From the NCBI RefSeq assembly GCF_014650815.1, contig NZ_BMVR01000003.1, forward strand, positions 310,001 through 374,000: 64,000 bases of DNA, written 5' to 3'. Under the pieces are notes generated by a model. That model had not been told where the DNA came from. It searched no databases and worked only from the letters and a program-made list of their open reading frames with translations. Of this stretch, positions 33,115 through 41,972 are shown piece after piece; positions within the stretch are counted from its first letter, which is position 1; each line of letters opens with the position of its first letter. The stretch comes from Streptomyces flavofungini (GTDB lineage: Bacteria > Actinomycetota > Actinomycetes > Streptomycetales > Streptomycetaceae). The position numbers were made by a program, and so were the translations under genes.

Positions 33115-34192
33115 CCCGGCCCGCGTCGTCCGCCTCATCGTTGAGCGGGCGGGCCGTGGCGATGCCCGCGAGCAGCCCCGCGCCCACCGTCACGGACGTC
33201 ACGCTGAGCGCGTTGCCGACCGTCGCCACTCCCGCGAGCGCCGTCAGGGCCGCCCCCGCCGAAAGCACCACCTGCGTGGGCCGCGGCGAGCGCCACAGCG
33301 CGAACAGCAGCCAGCAGAAGGCCGCCGCGAGCAGCGCCACCCCCACGAACCCCTGCTCGGCCCCCTGCTGCAACAGCGCCGAGTGCGGCTTGTCGTCCAC
33401 GAGCACGCCCTCGGCGGCCGCCGGCGCCGCGTCCCCGAACCGCCCAGGACCCACACCCAACGCCGGATGCGCGCCCGCGAGCCCCTCCGCGTCGTGCCAC
33501 ACCCGCACCCGGTACGGCCCGAGCTGCCCCGCCAAGGACGTGCGCAGCCCCTCCGGCAGCGCCCCGCGCGCGACGGCCCAGGCCAGCCCCGTCACCACCG
33601 CCGCGGCGACCGCGAACCCGGTGAGCCCAAGGCCCCGGCTGCGCACCAGCGCCGCCGCCAGCGAGCACAGCACGATCCCCGCGCACGCGATCACCCCGGC
33701 CGTCGACCCGAGCAGCGCCGCCGCAAGGACGATCCCCGCCGCGAACACCCGCAGCACGACCCGAAGCGTCGCCCCGCGCGCCGACCAGGCCGCGCAGCAG
33801 GCCGCGCCCGCCGCCAGGGCGAGCAGCGCCGCCGTGGCGCCGATGGGCCCGAGCGGCGAGGAGCTGACGGGACCCGGCGTGACATGCGGGGCCGCCGCCG
33901 CGAGGCCGACCCCGGCGAGCGCGCCGACGCAGGGCGCGGCGACCGGCAGCAGCGCCCCCGCGACGCGTCCGCCCGCGTACCCGGCCGCCACCGCGAGGAC
34001 GGCCAGCAGCACCCCGTCCGGGCTGCCGCCGCGCACACCGGTCGTGATCAGCGCCCAGGCGGCGCACACGGCGAGGATCGCCATGCCGCTGACGTCCGCG
34101 TCCCCGCGCCGGTCCGCGGTCCGTCCGGCCGTTCCGGCCGCCGCAGCCGCCGCAGCCGTCGCGGCTGCCGTGGCTGTCGCGGATGTCCTCAT
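33071..34192 (-). CDS. O-antigen ligase/polymerase-like membrane protein
   Basis: The protein has 373 residues from MRTSATATAAATAA. About ten membrane helices surround the Wzy_C signature: YRVRVWHDAEGLAGAHPALGVGPGRFGD, then VDDKPHSALLQQGAEQGFVGVALLAAAF. The R-x-x-x-W, GxGPGxF and HS-L-x-x-x-x-E-x-G elements are the active-site-type loops of WaaL/Wzy proteins, which join or polymerise lipid-linked glycans on the outer face of the membrane. In a Gram-positive, the target would be a teichoic-acid-like or other surface polymer, or the protein may be a pilin-type O-glycosyltransferase relative. No other polysaccharide genes are adjacent except the GT2 gene at 30312. The C-terminal tail is basic. 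Confidence 0.78.
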   Translation of the reverse strand: MRTSATATAAATAAAAAAAGTAGRTADRRGDADVSGMAILAVCAAWALITTGVRGGSPDGVLLAVLAVAAGYAGGRVAGALLPVAAPCVGALAGVGLAAAAPHVTPGPVSSSPLGPIGATAALLALAAGAACCAAWSARGATLRVVLRVFAAGIVLAAALLGSTAGVIACAGIVLCSLAAALVRSRGLGLTGFAVAAAVVTGLAWAVARGALPEGLRTSLAGQLGPYRVRVWHDAEGLAGAHPALGVGPGRFGDAAPAAAEGVLVDDKPHSALLQQGAEQGFVGVALLAAAFCWLLFALWRSPRPTQVVLSAGAALTALAGVATVGNALSVTSVTVGAGLLAGIATARPLNDEADDAGRVRPAYSRRGRGGHG

Positions 34193-34414
34193 CGACCCCA
34201 CCCCGCCGCCCCCCGATATGTGACGGGCCCCGACCGCTGGCTTGATCTCGCCGCACGTCAGGGCTTCGGGACACGCTAGCGGCTCTGGGCACCAGTTGTG
34301 GAGATCTTGCGCAGGAACGATCCGGCGGAGGCGTGGAACGGTCAGGCACGGCAGCCGTACGGACGCCCCCGACCGCTGTGTCCGTGGCCAGGTGACGCGC
34401 CGTACACTCCCCGG

Positions 34415-36007
34415 GTGACCGCCACCACCGCTCCCACCGACGCGTCCGCGCAGACCGAACCACTGCCCGGCCCGGAAACGCGCGCCGAGCGGATCCGCAG
34501 AAGGCTGATTCCGGCCGCGACGGCGGTGCTCTCCGGCGTGCTCCTGTACTTGAGCTTCGCGCCCCGGGAACTGTGGTGGCTCGCCCCCTTCGCGTTCGCC
34601 GTCCTCGGCTTCGTGCTGCACGGGCGGCGCGCGAAGTCCGGCTTCGGGCTCGGCCTGCTCATGGGGCTCGGCTACTTCCTGCCGCTGCTCTCCTGGACGG
34701 GCGTCGACGTGGGGCCGCTCCCGTGGCTCGCGCTCGCCGTCGCCGAGGCGCTGTTCGTGGGCCTGACCGGCCTGGGCATCGCCTTCGTCTCCCGGCTGCC
34801 CGCGTGGCCGGTGTGGGCCGCGGGCGTGTGGCTGGTGGGGGAGGCCGCCCGGGCGCGCTTCCCGTTCGAGGGCTTCCCGTGGGGCAAGGTCGCCTTCAGC
34901 CAGCCCAGCGGCCTGTTCCTGCCGCTGGCCTCTCTCGGCGGCACCCCGCTGCTCGGCTTCGCGGTGGTGCTCTGCGGCTTCGGCCTCGGCGATGTCGTAC
35001 GCCGCCTCAAGGCCGACCCCCGCGCGCGGGACCGGGCGCTCGTGGCGTCCGCCGCGCTGACGGTCGCGCCCGTCGTCGCCGGTGCCGCCGCCCTGCCGCT
35101 GGTGTCCACCGGCGCCGAACACGGCACCGCGACCGTCGCCGTCATCCAGGGCAACGTGCCGCGCATGGGCCTGGACTTCAACGCCCAGCGCCGCGCCGTC
35201 CTCGACCACCACGTGAAGGAGACGCTGCGGCTCGCCGCCGCCGTCAAGGCGGGCAAGGCCAAGCAGCCCGACCTCGTGCTGTGGCCGGAGAACTCCTCCG
35301 ACATCGACCCGTACGCGAACGCCGACGCCTACGCTGTGATCGACAAGGCCGCCAAGGCCATCAAGGCCCCCGTCTCCGTGGGCGCCGTCGTCACGGCCGA
35401 GGACGGCAAGCCCCGCAACCGGCAGATCCTGTGGGATCCGAAGACAGGACCGGGCGCCACCTACGACAAGCGGCACCTCCAGCCGTTCGGTGAGTACATG
35501 CCCTACCGCGGCTTCTTCCGCGTCTTCAGCTCCGACGTCGACCGCGCCGGCATCTTCGAACCCGGCACGAAGCCCGCCGTGTTCGACATGTCCGGCACCG
35601 GCATCGGCCCGGTGACCTGCTACGAGGCCGCCTTCGACGACGTGGTCCGGGACCAGGTCCGCGAGGGCGCCGAGATCCTCTCCGTGCCCAGCAACAACGC
35701 CACGTTCGAGCGCAGCCAGATGACGTACCAGCAACTGGCCATAGACCGGGTGCGGGCCGTCGAGCACGGCCGGGCCGTGATGGTCCCCGTCACCAGCGGC
35801 GTCAGCGCCGTGATCCGGCCCGACGGGTCGATCGCGCAGCGCACCGGGATGTTCACCGCCGAGTCGCTGGTCGCCGACGTGCCCCGGCGCACCTCGCTGA
35901 CACCCGCCACCCGCGCCGGAGTCTGGCCGGAAATCGTGCTGGTGCTGGTGGGCGCCGCCGGGGTCGGCTGGGTGCTCGCCCGCCGCCGCGCCGGAGCCGC
36001 CGGTTAG
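34415..36007 (+). CDS. lnt: Apolipoprotein N-acyltransferase
   Basis: The 530-residue protein starts at GTG 34415 (VTATTAPTDASAQ). Helices in the first 230 residues (LLYLSFAPRELWWLAPFAFAVLGF, AWPVWAAGVWLVGEA, GFPWGKVAFSQ) are typical of Lnt. The carbon-nitrogen hydrolase domain (about 245-505) carries the Glu-Lys-Cys triad: LVLWPENSS, YDKRHLQPFGEYMP and GPVTCYEAAFDD. NNATFERSQMTYQQLAIDRVRAVEHGR is the conserved last helix. The enzyme adds a third acyl chain to lipoproteins in the membrane; mycobacteria and streptomycetes have active homologues. The FN3 lipoprotein at 60209 could be one substrate. A C-terminal helix ends the protein. The Nudix gene follows nine bases later. Confidence 0.93.
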   Translation: MTATTAPTDASAQTEPLPGPETRAERIRRRLIPAATAVLSGVLLYLSFAPRELWWLAPFAFAVLGFVLHGRRAKSGFGLGLLMGLGYFLPLLSWTGVDVGPLPWLALAVAEALFVGLTGLGIAFVSRLPAWPVWAAGVWLVGEAARARFPFEGFPWGKVAFSQPSGLFLPLASLGGTPLLGFAVVLCGFGLGDVVRRLKADPRARDRALVASAALTVAPVVAGAAALPLVSTGAEHGTATVAVIQGNVPRMGLDFNAQRRAVLDHHVKETLRLAAAVKAGKAKQPDLVLWPENSSDIDPYANADAYAVIDKAAKAIKAPVSVGAVVTAEDGKPRNRQILWDPKTGPGATYDKRHLQPFGEYMPYRGFFRVFSSDVDRAGIFEPGTKPAVFDMSGTGIGPVTCYEAAFDDVVRDQVREGAEILSVPSNNATFERSQMTYQQLAIDRVRAVEHGRAVMVPVTSGVSAVIRPDGSIAQRTGMFTAESLVADVPRRTSLTPATRAGVWPEIVLVLVGAAGVGWVLARRRAGAAG

Positions 36008-36016
36008 GGTCGGATC

Positions 36017-36487
36017 ATGGCTACTCCCGACTTCATCCGCACCCTGCGCGCCGACGCGGGCCATCAGCTCCTGTGGCTCCCCGGAGTCACCGCCATCGTC
36101 TTCGACGACGCGGGCAGAGTCCTGCTCGGGCGGCGCGCCGACAACGGCAAGTGGTCGGTCATCGGCGGCATCCCGGACCCGGGGGAGCAGCCCGCCGCGT
36201 GCGCCGTGCGCGAGGTCTTCGAAGAGACGGCGGTGCGCTGCGTCGCCGAGCGCGTGGTCCTAGTGGACGCGCTCAAGGAGGTCACGTACCCCAATGGCGA
36301 CGTCTGCCGGTTCATGGACATCACCATCCGCTGCCGGGCCGTGGGCGGCGAGCCACGCGTGAACGACGACGAGTCCCTGGAGGTCGCGTGGTTCCCGCTG
36401 GACGCGCTGCCCGACCTGCACGAGACCGGGCTCTTCCGCATCAAGCAGGCCGTGGCGGACGGGCCCACCTGGTTCGACCACGGCTGA
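36017..36487 (+). CDS. Nudix hydrolase
   Basis: The protein has 156 residues. The Nudix box is GIPDPGEQPAACAVREVFEET, fitting G-x5-E-x7-R-E-U-x-E-E, with all metal-binding glutamates present. N-terminal GVTAIVFDDAGRVLLGRRADNGKWSVIGG and C-terminal SLEVAWFPLDALPDL complete a standard fold of this length. The subgroup (HQLLWLPGVTAIV start, LFRIKQA end) is common in actinomycetes and not assigned to a fixed substrate; nucleoside diphosphate derivatives are likely. It lies nine bases after lnt with its own ribosome-binding site and may share its transcript. Confidence 0.93.
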   Translation: MATPDFIRTLRADAGHQLLWLPGVTAIVFDDAGRVLLGRRADNGKWSVIGGIPDPGEQPAACAVREVFEETAVRCVAERVVLVDALKEVTYPNGDVCRFMDITIRCRAVGGEPRVNDDESLEVAWFPLDALPDLHETGLFRIKQAVADGPTWFDHG

Positions 36488-36598
36488 GCCGCGCGCGGGC
36501 CGGACCATGGTGACGGCCCAGTACAGCATGTAACCTGCACGGACATTGTCGGCGCGGCGGCCTCCGCGTCGGCACACCACTCAGAACAGGGGCGGGAG

Positions 36599-37306
36599 TT
36601 GAGCCGGAAGACCTACGGCCTGACGCTGCGCGGGCTCGCCTGCGCGCTGCTCGCCTGGCAGGTCTGGCTCGTGTGGCACCTCAGCACCTACGACGTCTCG
36701 ACCGTCGTGTGGGCGTGCGACCAGGAGGGCTGCGGCAGCGACCAGTTCGCGTCCCTGGCGCCGGAACTCGGCATCGCGTCGGCGGCGCTGCTCGGGTTCG
36801 CCGCGGCGCGGTTCCTGCACCGCGCGACGGTCGGCGCGGTGATCTCCCTGAGCGCGATCGGCGCCGCCGCGGGCTGGTACGACGCGGTGTCCGACGGGCG
36901 CGTCGGGTACGGCACCGTCACCGACTTCATGCTCGTCGTACCCGCCGGGCGGCACACCGTGTCGGGCTGGCTGACCTTCCTGTGGGCGGTCGCCGCCGCG
37001 GGCGGCCTCGTCGCCGTGTGGGGCGGCGCCGTGAGCCTGCGCCGCACCGCCGCCCTGCGCAGGCTGCGCGCCGACTTCGCCACCGCCGAGGCCCGGCTGC
37101 AGGGCTGGCGGCCGGTGCGCGGCAGGCGCGGCGAGGTCACCGTCGTCTTCCACGACGCCCAGGGCGCCCGCCACTCCGTGTCCGTCGTCGTCGACCGCGC
37201 CGCCCTGGACCGGCCTGTGCTCGCCGTGTACGACCGCACCCGCCCCGCCGACCCCCGCCGCACCCGGGTCGCGGTGCCCCGACGGCGGCGGCTGCGCTCC
37301 TCATGA
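36599..37306 (+). CDS. Membrane protein with DUF3592-like C-terminal region
   Basis: The 235-residue protein starts at TTG (36599-36601) after GGGGCGGGAG. Four membrane helices are visible: LRGLACALLAWQVWLVWHL, IASAALLGFAAARFLH, VGAVISLSAIGAAAGWY, and GWLTFLWAVAAAGGLVAVWGGAV. A short extracytoplasmic loop with two cysteines (WACDQEGCGSDQF) may form a disulfide. The soluble C-terminus (about 175-225: GEVTVVFHDAQGARHSVSVVVD, VLAVYDRTRPADPRRTRV) recalls DUF3592-type proteins. Its stop overlaps the next gene in ATGA, and the next product has a related soluble domain. Unknown function. Confidence 0.78.
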   Translation: MSRKTYGLTLRGLACALLAWQVWLVWHLSTYDVSTVVWACDQEGCGSDQFASLAPELGIASAALLGFAAARFLHRATVGAVISLSAIGAAAGWYDAVSDGRVGYGTVTDFMLVVPAGRHTVSGWLTFLWAVAAAGGLVAVWGGAVSLRRTAALRRLRADFATAEARLQGWRPVRGRRGEVTVVFHDAQGARHSVSVVVDRAALDRPVLAVYDRTRPADPRRTRVAVPRRRRLRSS

Positions 37307-37929
37307 GGCATTCCGTACGCCGGCTCCTCGCCCCGGAGGTGCTGCTCGGCGCGGTCGCCGTGGGCTTCGCCCTCGGCGCCCTTGCCGAGGGTGTCCTCGA
37401 CGGCCCCACCTGGCTGCTCGTCGTCGGCCTCACCGCCACCGCCGTCGCGCTCAGCTGTCTGGGCGCGGTCGCCGAGCGCGGGCAGGGCGGCGGGGTCGCC
37501 GCCGGGCTGCGCTCGGGCGGACCGCGAGCGTACGCGCCCGCGCTGGTGCACTCCGTAAGGGCCGTCCACCGGGACACCGGGCAGCTCGTCCTCGACCCGC
37601 AGGCCGCGGGCAGCCTGTTCGCCTTCGACCTGACCGTGGTGCCGGAGGGGCGGCGCCCGTTCCGCGTCGAGGTACGGCACCCCCTCGACGTACAGGACCT
37701 GCTGCACCGCAGCCGTGCCGTCGTCGAGTACGACCCGCGCCAGCCCTGGCGCGTCGTCCTGCCGAACCGGCCGCCCCCGGAGTGGGCGGCCCGCGCGCAG
37801 CGCCTGGACCCGGAGGCCGCGCACACCACCGAGGGGCCTCCGGCCGGGCTGCCGCCGGGGGCGCACGTGCTCGTCACGGGGGCCGTGGTGGCGGCGGGTC
37901 TTCTCGGCGTGCTGCACCTGGCGGGCTGA
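37303..37929 (+). CDS. Membrane protein paired with the upstream gene
   Basis: The protein has 208 residues, starting in the ATGA overlap. Two N-terminal helices (LLGAVAVGFALGALAEGVL, LLVVGLTATAVALSCLGAVA) are followed by a beta-rich domain (LVHSVRAVHRDTGQLVLDPQ, FAFDLTVVPEGRRPFRVEVRHPLDVQDLL, AVVEYDPRQPWRVVLPNRPP) that resembles DUF3592-like proteins. A final helix is at the end (HVLVTGAVVAAGLLGVLHL). The pair 36599/37303 is translationally coupled and probably forms a complex. No catalytic residues or known family are evident. Confidence 0.8.
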   Translation: MRHSVRRLLAPEVLLGAVAVGFALGALAEGVLDGPTWLLVVGLTATAVALSCLGAVAERGQGGGVAAGLRSGGPRAYAPALVHSVRAVHRDTGQLVLDPQAAGSLFAFDLTVVPEGRRPFRVEVRHPLDVQDLLHRSRAVVEYDPRQPWRVVLPNRPPPEWAARAQRLDPEAAHTTEGPPAGLPPGAHVLVTGAVVAAGLLGVLHLAG

Positions 37930-37962
37930 CCGGGGCGCGGGCTCCGTTAGCCTGAGGGCACG

Positions 37963-39141
37963 ATGAACCGTTTGAGCACGTCATGGGGCGCGTACGACCT
38001 CACCCGCTTCCCCGAGGACCCGCGCGACACCCTGCGGGCCTGGTCCGCCGCCGACGCCTATCTGCTGCGGCACCTCGCGGGCGGACAAGAGGCGGACGGC
38101 GGCGGCGAGCCGGTCGCCCTGGACGGCACGGTCGCCGTCGTCGGGGACCGCTGGGGCGCCCTCACCACCGTCCTTGCCGCGCACCGGCCCGTGCAGATCA
38201 CCGACTCCTACCTCGCCCGGCAGGCCACCCTCGCGAACCTCGCGCGCGCCGGTCACCCGGCCGCCGGGGCCCGCCTGTCGACCACGCGGGACGCCCCGCC
38301 CGAGCGCGTCGACGTGCTCCTGGTGCGGGTGCCGAAGAGCCTCGCGCTCCTGGAGGACCAACTGCACCGGATCGCCCCGGCGCTGCACGCGGGCAGCCTC
38401 GTCGTCGGCACCGGCATGGTCACCGAGATCCACACCTCGACGCTGGAGCTGTTCGAGCGGATCGTCGGCCCGACACGCACGTCCCTCGCCCGGCAGAAGG
38501 CCCGCCTGATCTTCAGCACCCCGGACCCCGCGCGCCGGTCCGGGCCCGCCCCCTGGCCGCGGTCGTACGTCCTGCCGGGTGACTCCGGCGCGGGCGCGGG
38601 CCTCACCGCCGTCAACCACGCGGGCATCTTCTGCGCCGAACGCCTCGACATCGGCACCCGTTTCCTCCTCCAGCACCTGCCGCAGAGCCACGGCGACGCG
38701 CACATCGTGGACCTGGGCTGCGGCAACGGCATCCTCGGCACCGCCGCAGCCGTCGCCAACCCCGACGCCCGACTCACCTTCGTCGACGAGTCGTACCAGG
38801 CCGTCGCCGCCGCCGAGGCCACCTTCGCGGCCAACACCGCCCCGGACAGCGCCGCCAAGGCCGACTTCGTGGCCGGGGACGCGCTGACCGCGATGCCGCC
38901 GGAGTCCGTGGACCTGGTCCTCAACAACCCGCCCTTCCACAGCCACCAGGCGACCACCGACGCCACCGCCCAGCGCATGTTCCGCGGCGCCCGTGCCGCG
39001 CTGCGCCCCGGCGGCGAACTGTGGGTCGTCGGCAACCGGCACCTCGGCTACCACGTGCGCCTGAAGCGGCTGTTCGGCAACGTCGAAGTCGCCGCGAGCA
39101 ACCGCAAGTTCGTGATCCTGCGGGCGGTCCGGCGGTCGTGA
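37963..39141 (+). CDS. rlmG: 23S rRNA (guanine-N2)-methyltransferase, RlmG-like
   Basis: The 392-residue protein starts MNRLSTSWGAYDLTRFP. It has the two-domain RsmC/RlmG architecture. The N-terminal half is a degenerate Rossmann methyltransferase without the SAM motif (VAVVGDRWGALTTVLAAH, VLLVRVPKSLALLEDQL). The C-terminal half is active, with motif I VDLGCGNGILGTAAA, motif II TFVDESYQA and the catalytic NNPPFH of guanine-N2 methylases. In E. coli RlmG modifies G1835 of 23S rRNA; the actinobacterial position is inferred by homology. The AlkB gene follows 16 bases later on the same strand, so both may be on one transcript. Confidence 0.9.
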   Translation: MNRLSTSWGAYDLTRFPEDPRDTLRAWSAADAYLLRHLAGGQEADGGGEPVALDGTVAVVGDRWGALTTVLAAHRPVQITDSYLARQATLANLARAGHPAAGARLSTTRDAPPERVDVLLVRVPKSLALLEDQLHRIAPALHAGSLVVGTGMVTEIHTSTLELFERIVGPTRTSLARQKARLIFSTPDPARRSGPAPWPRSYVLPGDSGAGAGLTAVNHAGIFCAERLDIGTRFLLQHLPQSHGDAHIVDLGCGNGILGTAAAVANPDARLTFVDESYQAVAAAEATFAANTAPDSAAKADFVAGDALTAMPPESVDLVLNNPPFHSHQATTDATAQRMFRGARAALRPGGELWVVGNRHLGYHVRLKRLFGNVEVAASNRKFVILRAVRRS

Positions 39142-39157
39142 ACGGAGCCCCCTGCCC

Positions 39158-39835
39158 ATGACCGGCGAGCTGTTCCCGCGCGAGCGCGGCGAGGTCGCGC
39201 CGGGCGCGGTGCACGTGCCCGACTGGCTCGGGCCAAAACGGCAGCGAGAGTTGGTGGCCGCCGCCCGGGACTGGGCACGCCCCCCGGCCGGGCTGCGCAC
39301 GGTCCGGCTGCCCGGCGGCGGGACGATGACGGCGCGGCAGGTGTGCCTGGGCTGGCACTGGTACCCGTACGGCTACGCCCGCACGGTCGTCGACGGTGAC
39401 GGCGCGCCGGTGAAGCCGATGCCCGGGTGGCTCGCGGAGCTGGGGCGGGCGGCGGTGCGGGCGGCCTACGGCGACGACGCGGGGCACGGGGACGGCCCGG
39501 CCGACGGCGACCCGGTCGCGTACGACATCGCGCTCATCAACTTCTACGACGCCGACGCCCGCATGGGCATGCACCGCGACAGCGACGAGCGGTCCACGGC
39601 CCCCGTCGTCTCGCTGAGCCTCGGCGACACCTGCGTCTTCCGGTTCGGGAACACCGAGACGCGCACGCGGCCGTACACCGACGTGGAGCTGCGCAGCGGC
39701 GACCTGATGGTGTTCGGGGGCGCGTCGCGGCTCGCGTACCACGGTGTGCCGAAGGTGTACGCGGGCACGGCGCCGCCGGAACTCGGCCTCACCGGGCGGC
39801 TCAACATCACGCTGCGGGTGAGCGGGCTGCGCTGA
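39158..39835 (+). CDS. alkB: AlkB-family alpha-ketoglutarate-dependent dioxygenase
   Basis: The protein has 225 residues. The 2OG-Fe(II) core reads NFYDADARMGMHRDSDERS (with the HxD iron ligands), LSLGDTCVFRF, LRSGDLMVFGGASRLAYHGVPK (third ligand His), and RLNITLRVSGLR with the 2OG-binding arginine. The preceding LGWHWYPYGYARTVVDGDG loop forms the nucleotide lid as in E. coli AlkB. AlkB removes methyl groups from N1-methyladenine and N3-methylcytosine in DNA or RNA. The neighbouring RlmG gene, the second oxygenase and Ogt suggest a local nucleic-acid modification and repair group, though they lie on different strands. Confidence 0.93.
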   Translation: MTGELFPRERGEVAPGAVHVPDWLGPKRQRELVAAARDWARPPAGLRTVRLPGGGTMTARQVCLGWHWYPYGYARTVVDGDGAPVKPMPGWLAELGRAAVRAAYGDDAGHGDGPADGDPVAYDIALINFYDADARMGMHRDSDERSTAPVVSLSLGDTCVFRFGNTETRTRPYTDVELRSGDLMVFGGASRLAYHGVPKVYAGTAPPELGLTGRLNITLRVSGLR

Positions 39836-39902
39836 GCGGGCCCTGGCCCGGAGCGGGCCGCGCTGCCGCTGCCGGGGAGCGGATCCCGCCGCACCCTCGT
39901 GC

Positions 39903-40631
39903 CTACGCGTCGTGGAAGACCAGGCCGAGCGAGCGCCGCAGCCCCGAGCGGACCGTGCTCACGCCGTGCCGTACCGGTGCCGCCGACCAGCCGCGGCTGG
40001 AGCGCACGGGGCGGTCGCGGGTGGTGAAGACGAGGCCGTGGCCCTGCGGCAGCACGGTGACCGTGCCGCGTGACTGGGCCCGGGGCCGCTGCTCGACCAG
40101 CAGGAACTCGCCGCCGGTGTAGTCGGCCCCCTGACTGTCGAGGCCGATGACGACCTGGAGCGGAAAGACGAGGTCGCCGAAAAGGTCCCGGTGCAGCGCG
40201 TTCCAGTCCCCGCCCTCGTACCGCAGCAGGATCTGCGACGACTTGGACTGCCCCGCCGCATGGCACTGCTCGATCCAGGCGTCCAGCGTGTCCGGCCAGG
40301 GCGCGGGCCGGTCGAGCCGGGCGGCCCAGTCGCGGGCGACGCGCAGCAGGTGCGGGTAGAGCGCGTGCCGCAGCTCGGCGATCCGATCCGGCAGGTCATG
40401 ACTGAAGTACCGGTACTGACCGGAGCCGAAGCGGTGCCGGGCCATGTCGACGGTGGAGCGGAACCGGCCGACATCGTCGTAGAGCGCGGCGATCTCGTGG
40501 CACTCGTCGGGGGTGAGGAGCGGGCCGGTGAGGGCGCAGCCCTGCTGGTCGAGGTCGTCGGCCACGGTATGCCAGTCGGTGGCGTCGACGCGGTCGGCAG
40601 GCCCGGCTCCGTGGCTTGTGGTGGTGCTCAT
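39903..40631 (-). CDS. 2OG-Fe(II) oxygenase
   Basis: The protein has 242 residues. The double-stranded beta-helix core shows the iron ligands in NALHRDLFGDLVFPLQVVIGLD and RHGVSTVRSGLRRSL, with the 2OG-binding basic residue in the latter, and a YTGGEFLLVEQRPR strand. A helical N-terminal part contains LLTPDECHEIAALYDDVGRFRSTVDMARHRFG. It corresponds to the uncharacterised COG3826-type oxygenases that I recall as frequent neighbours of ada/alkB/ogt genes. Substrate could be DNA, protein or a small molecule. Convergent with alkB, 67 bases apart. Start ATG 40631. Confidence 0.87.
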   Translation of the reverse strand: MSTTTSHGAGPADRVDATDWHTVADDLDQQGCALTGPLLTPDECHEIAALYDDVGRFRSTVDMARHRFGSGQYRYFSHDLPDRIAELRHALYPHLLRVARDWAARLDRPAPWPDTLDAWIEQCHAAGQSKSSQILLRYEGGDWNALHRDLFGDLVFPLQVVIGLDSQGADYTGGEFLLVEQRPRAQSRGTVTVLPQGHGLVFTTRDRPVRSSRGWSAAPVRHGVSTVRSGLRRSLGLVFHDA

Positions 40632-40716
40632 GGCGAGTTCTCCGTGCGGGGGCTGTGGGTGGCGGGTTCAGGTGTCTCATGGGTAAAGAGGCACATTTCG
40701 GGCGGAGCGCGGAGTC

Positions 40717-41271
40717 ATGAGGGACAGCACGCGGAAGGCCAGGTTCACGAAGGCCGAGAAGACTGCGGAGCTGAGGACGCCTAGGTGGGGGCCGGAGGGC
40801 CCTGTCCGTGTCGTCTTCGAGGGCTACGGCGAGCCGGTGGACCCCGCGCGGCGGGAAGCGGAGCTGACGCGGTTCGTCGGCTGGATGGCGGCGCACGGGT
40901 GGACGCAGGTCCACCGCATGCCCGGTGCCGTGCTCCTCGCCCGGACCTACCGCGCCGACGGCGGCGCGGCCATGGGTGTGGGTGCGGTCGGCGTCGCCAC
41001 CGGGGCGGCGGTGGGCGGGTCCGGTCTTGCCGGAGCGCTGATCGGGATCGTGATGATCTTCTGCGGCTTCCTGTTGACCTTCACGATCATCGGTGCCTAC
41101 ATCGGCATTCCCATGATCGCGGCAGGCATCGCCGCGTTCGGCGGAGGTGCGGCCGTGGCCGCCGCCGGTGGCGCGGCGGTCGGGATCGGCGGTGCCGCCT
41201 CCCAGGACCAGGTGCAGCGGCTCCAGGCCTGGAGCGACGAGACCGGGCGGATCTTCACCAAGGGTGCCTGA
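40717..41271 (+). CDS. Gly/Ala-rich membrane protein of unknown function
   Basis: The 184-residue protein has a soluble N-terminus (RVVFEGYGEPVDPARREAELTRFVGWMAAHGWTQVHRMPG). A strongly hydrophobic Gly/Ala region spans about residues 85-160, made of three or so short helices (ALIGIVMIFCGFLLTFTIIGAYIGIPMIAAGIAAFGG). A short tail follows (QDQVQRLQAWSDETGRIFTKG). Glycine-zipper spacing in the membrane part suggests oligomerisation. It stands between the 2OG oxygenase (divergent) and Ogt (convergent). Whether it has any part in DNA repair is not shown; it might simply be an interloper. Confidence 0.68.
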   Translation: MRDSTRKARFTKAEKTAELRTPRWGPEGPVRVVFEGYGEPVDPARREAELTRFVGWMAAHGWTQVHRMPGAVLLARTYRADGGAAMGVGAVGVATGAAVGGSGLAGALIGIVMIFCGFLLTFTIIGAYIGIPMIAAGIAAFGGGAAVAAAGGAAVGIGGAASQDQVQRLQAWSDETGRIFTKGA

Positions 41272-41313
41272 CTCCCCGCGCCCCGCACAGCCCGGGGCCG
41301 TCCGGCGGCGCGC

Positions 41314-41811
41314 TCACCCCGTTTCCAGCTCCAGCAGCTGCCTCTTGCGGTCGAGGCCGCCCGCGTAACCCGTGAGGGAGCCGTCCGCGCCGATGACGCG
41401 GTGGCAGGGGCGGACGACCAGGACCGGGTTGCGGCCGAGGGCCGTGCCGAGGGCGCGGACGGCCGCCCGGGACAGGCCGAGTTGTTCGGCGAGCTTTCCG
41501 TAGGTGGTCGTGGTGCCGTAGGGGACGGAGTCGAGGGCGAGCCACACCTTCCGCTGGAACTCGGTGCCCGTCCCGTCCGCGTACTCGACGTCGAAGTCGG
41601 TGAGCGTGCCCGCGAAGTACGCGCGCAGCTGGTCGGTGATCGCCGTGAACGCCTCGTCGTCGCGGACCCAGCCGTCCTGGACGACCGCGCCGCCCTTCTG
41701 GCCCGGCATCGACAGGGAGGCGAGCGCCGTCCCGCCCTTGGCCGTGTCCGACGCCTCGCCCACGAGCAGCAGCTCCCCCAGCGGGCTGTCGAACGTCGTG
41801 TGGATCGTCAT
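41314..41811 (-). CDS. ogt: Methylated-DNA--cysteine S-methyltransferase
   Basis: The 165-residue protein starts MTIHTTFDSPLGELLLVGE. The C-terminal methyltransferase domain has the helix-turn-helix segment (PYGTTTTYGKLAEQLGLSRAAVRALGTALGRNP) and the active-site PCHRV, whose cysteine irreversibly accepts the methyl or alkyl group from O6-alkylguanine. GSLTGYAGGLDRKRQLLELE is the conserved end. The N-terminal domain is short, as in Ogt rather than the Ada fusion. Two 2OG dioxygenases of repair type lie just upstream, which supports a genomic alkylation-repair group. The GAGAGGACAG upstream is the ribosome-binding site. Confidence 0.95.
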   Translation of the reverse strand: MTIHTTFDSPLGELLLVGEASDTAKGGTALASLSMPGQKGGAVVQDGWVRDDEAFTAITDQLRAYFAGTLTDFDVEYADGTGTEFQRKVWLALDSVPYGTTTTYGKLAEQLGLSRAAVRALGTALGRNPVLVVRPCHRVIGADGSLTGYAGGLDRKRQLLELETG

Positions 41812-41972
41812 CGCGCCTGTCCTCTCTCCTGCAGTTCGGTGGTGCGTCTGTCCTGGTCCAGGGTGTGTTCCCCGGGTTCGACAGTGACCAGTCTGCTGGG
41901 TTCCGGCACGGGCGGCTGGCGGATTTCGGACGCGGTGCTCAGGGGGAGGGAGGGGGGAGGGGCGAGGTGTGG

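Noticed and set aside
33071-36064. 997-codon reverse frame read as one large protein
   Set aside because: Only the last 373 residues (from 34192) have the O-antigen ligase pattern; the rest is antisense to lnt.
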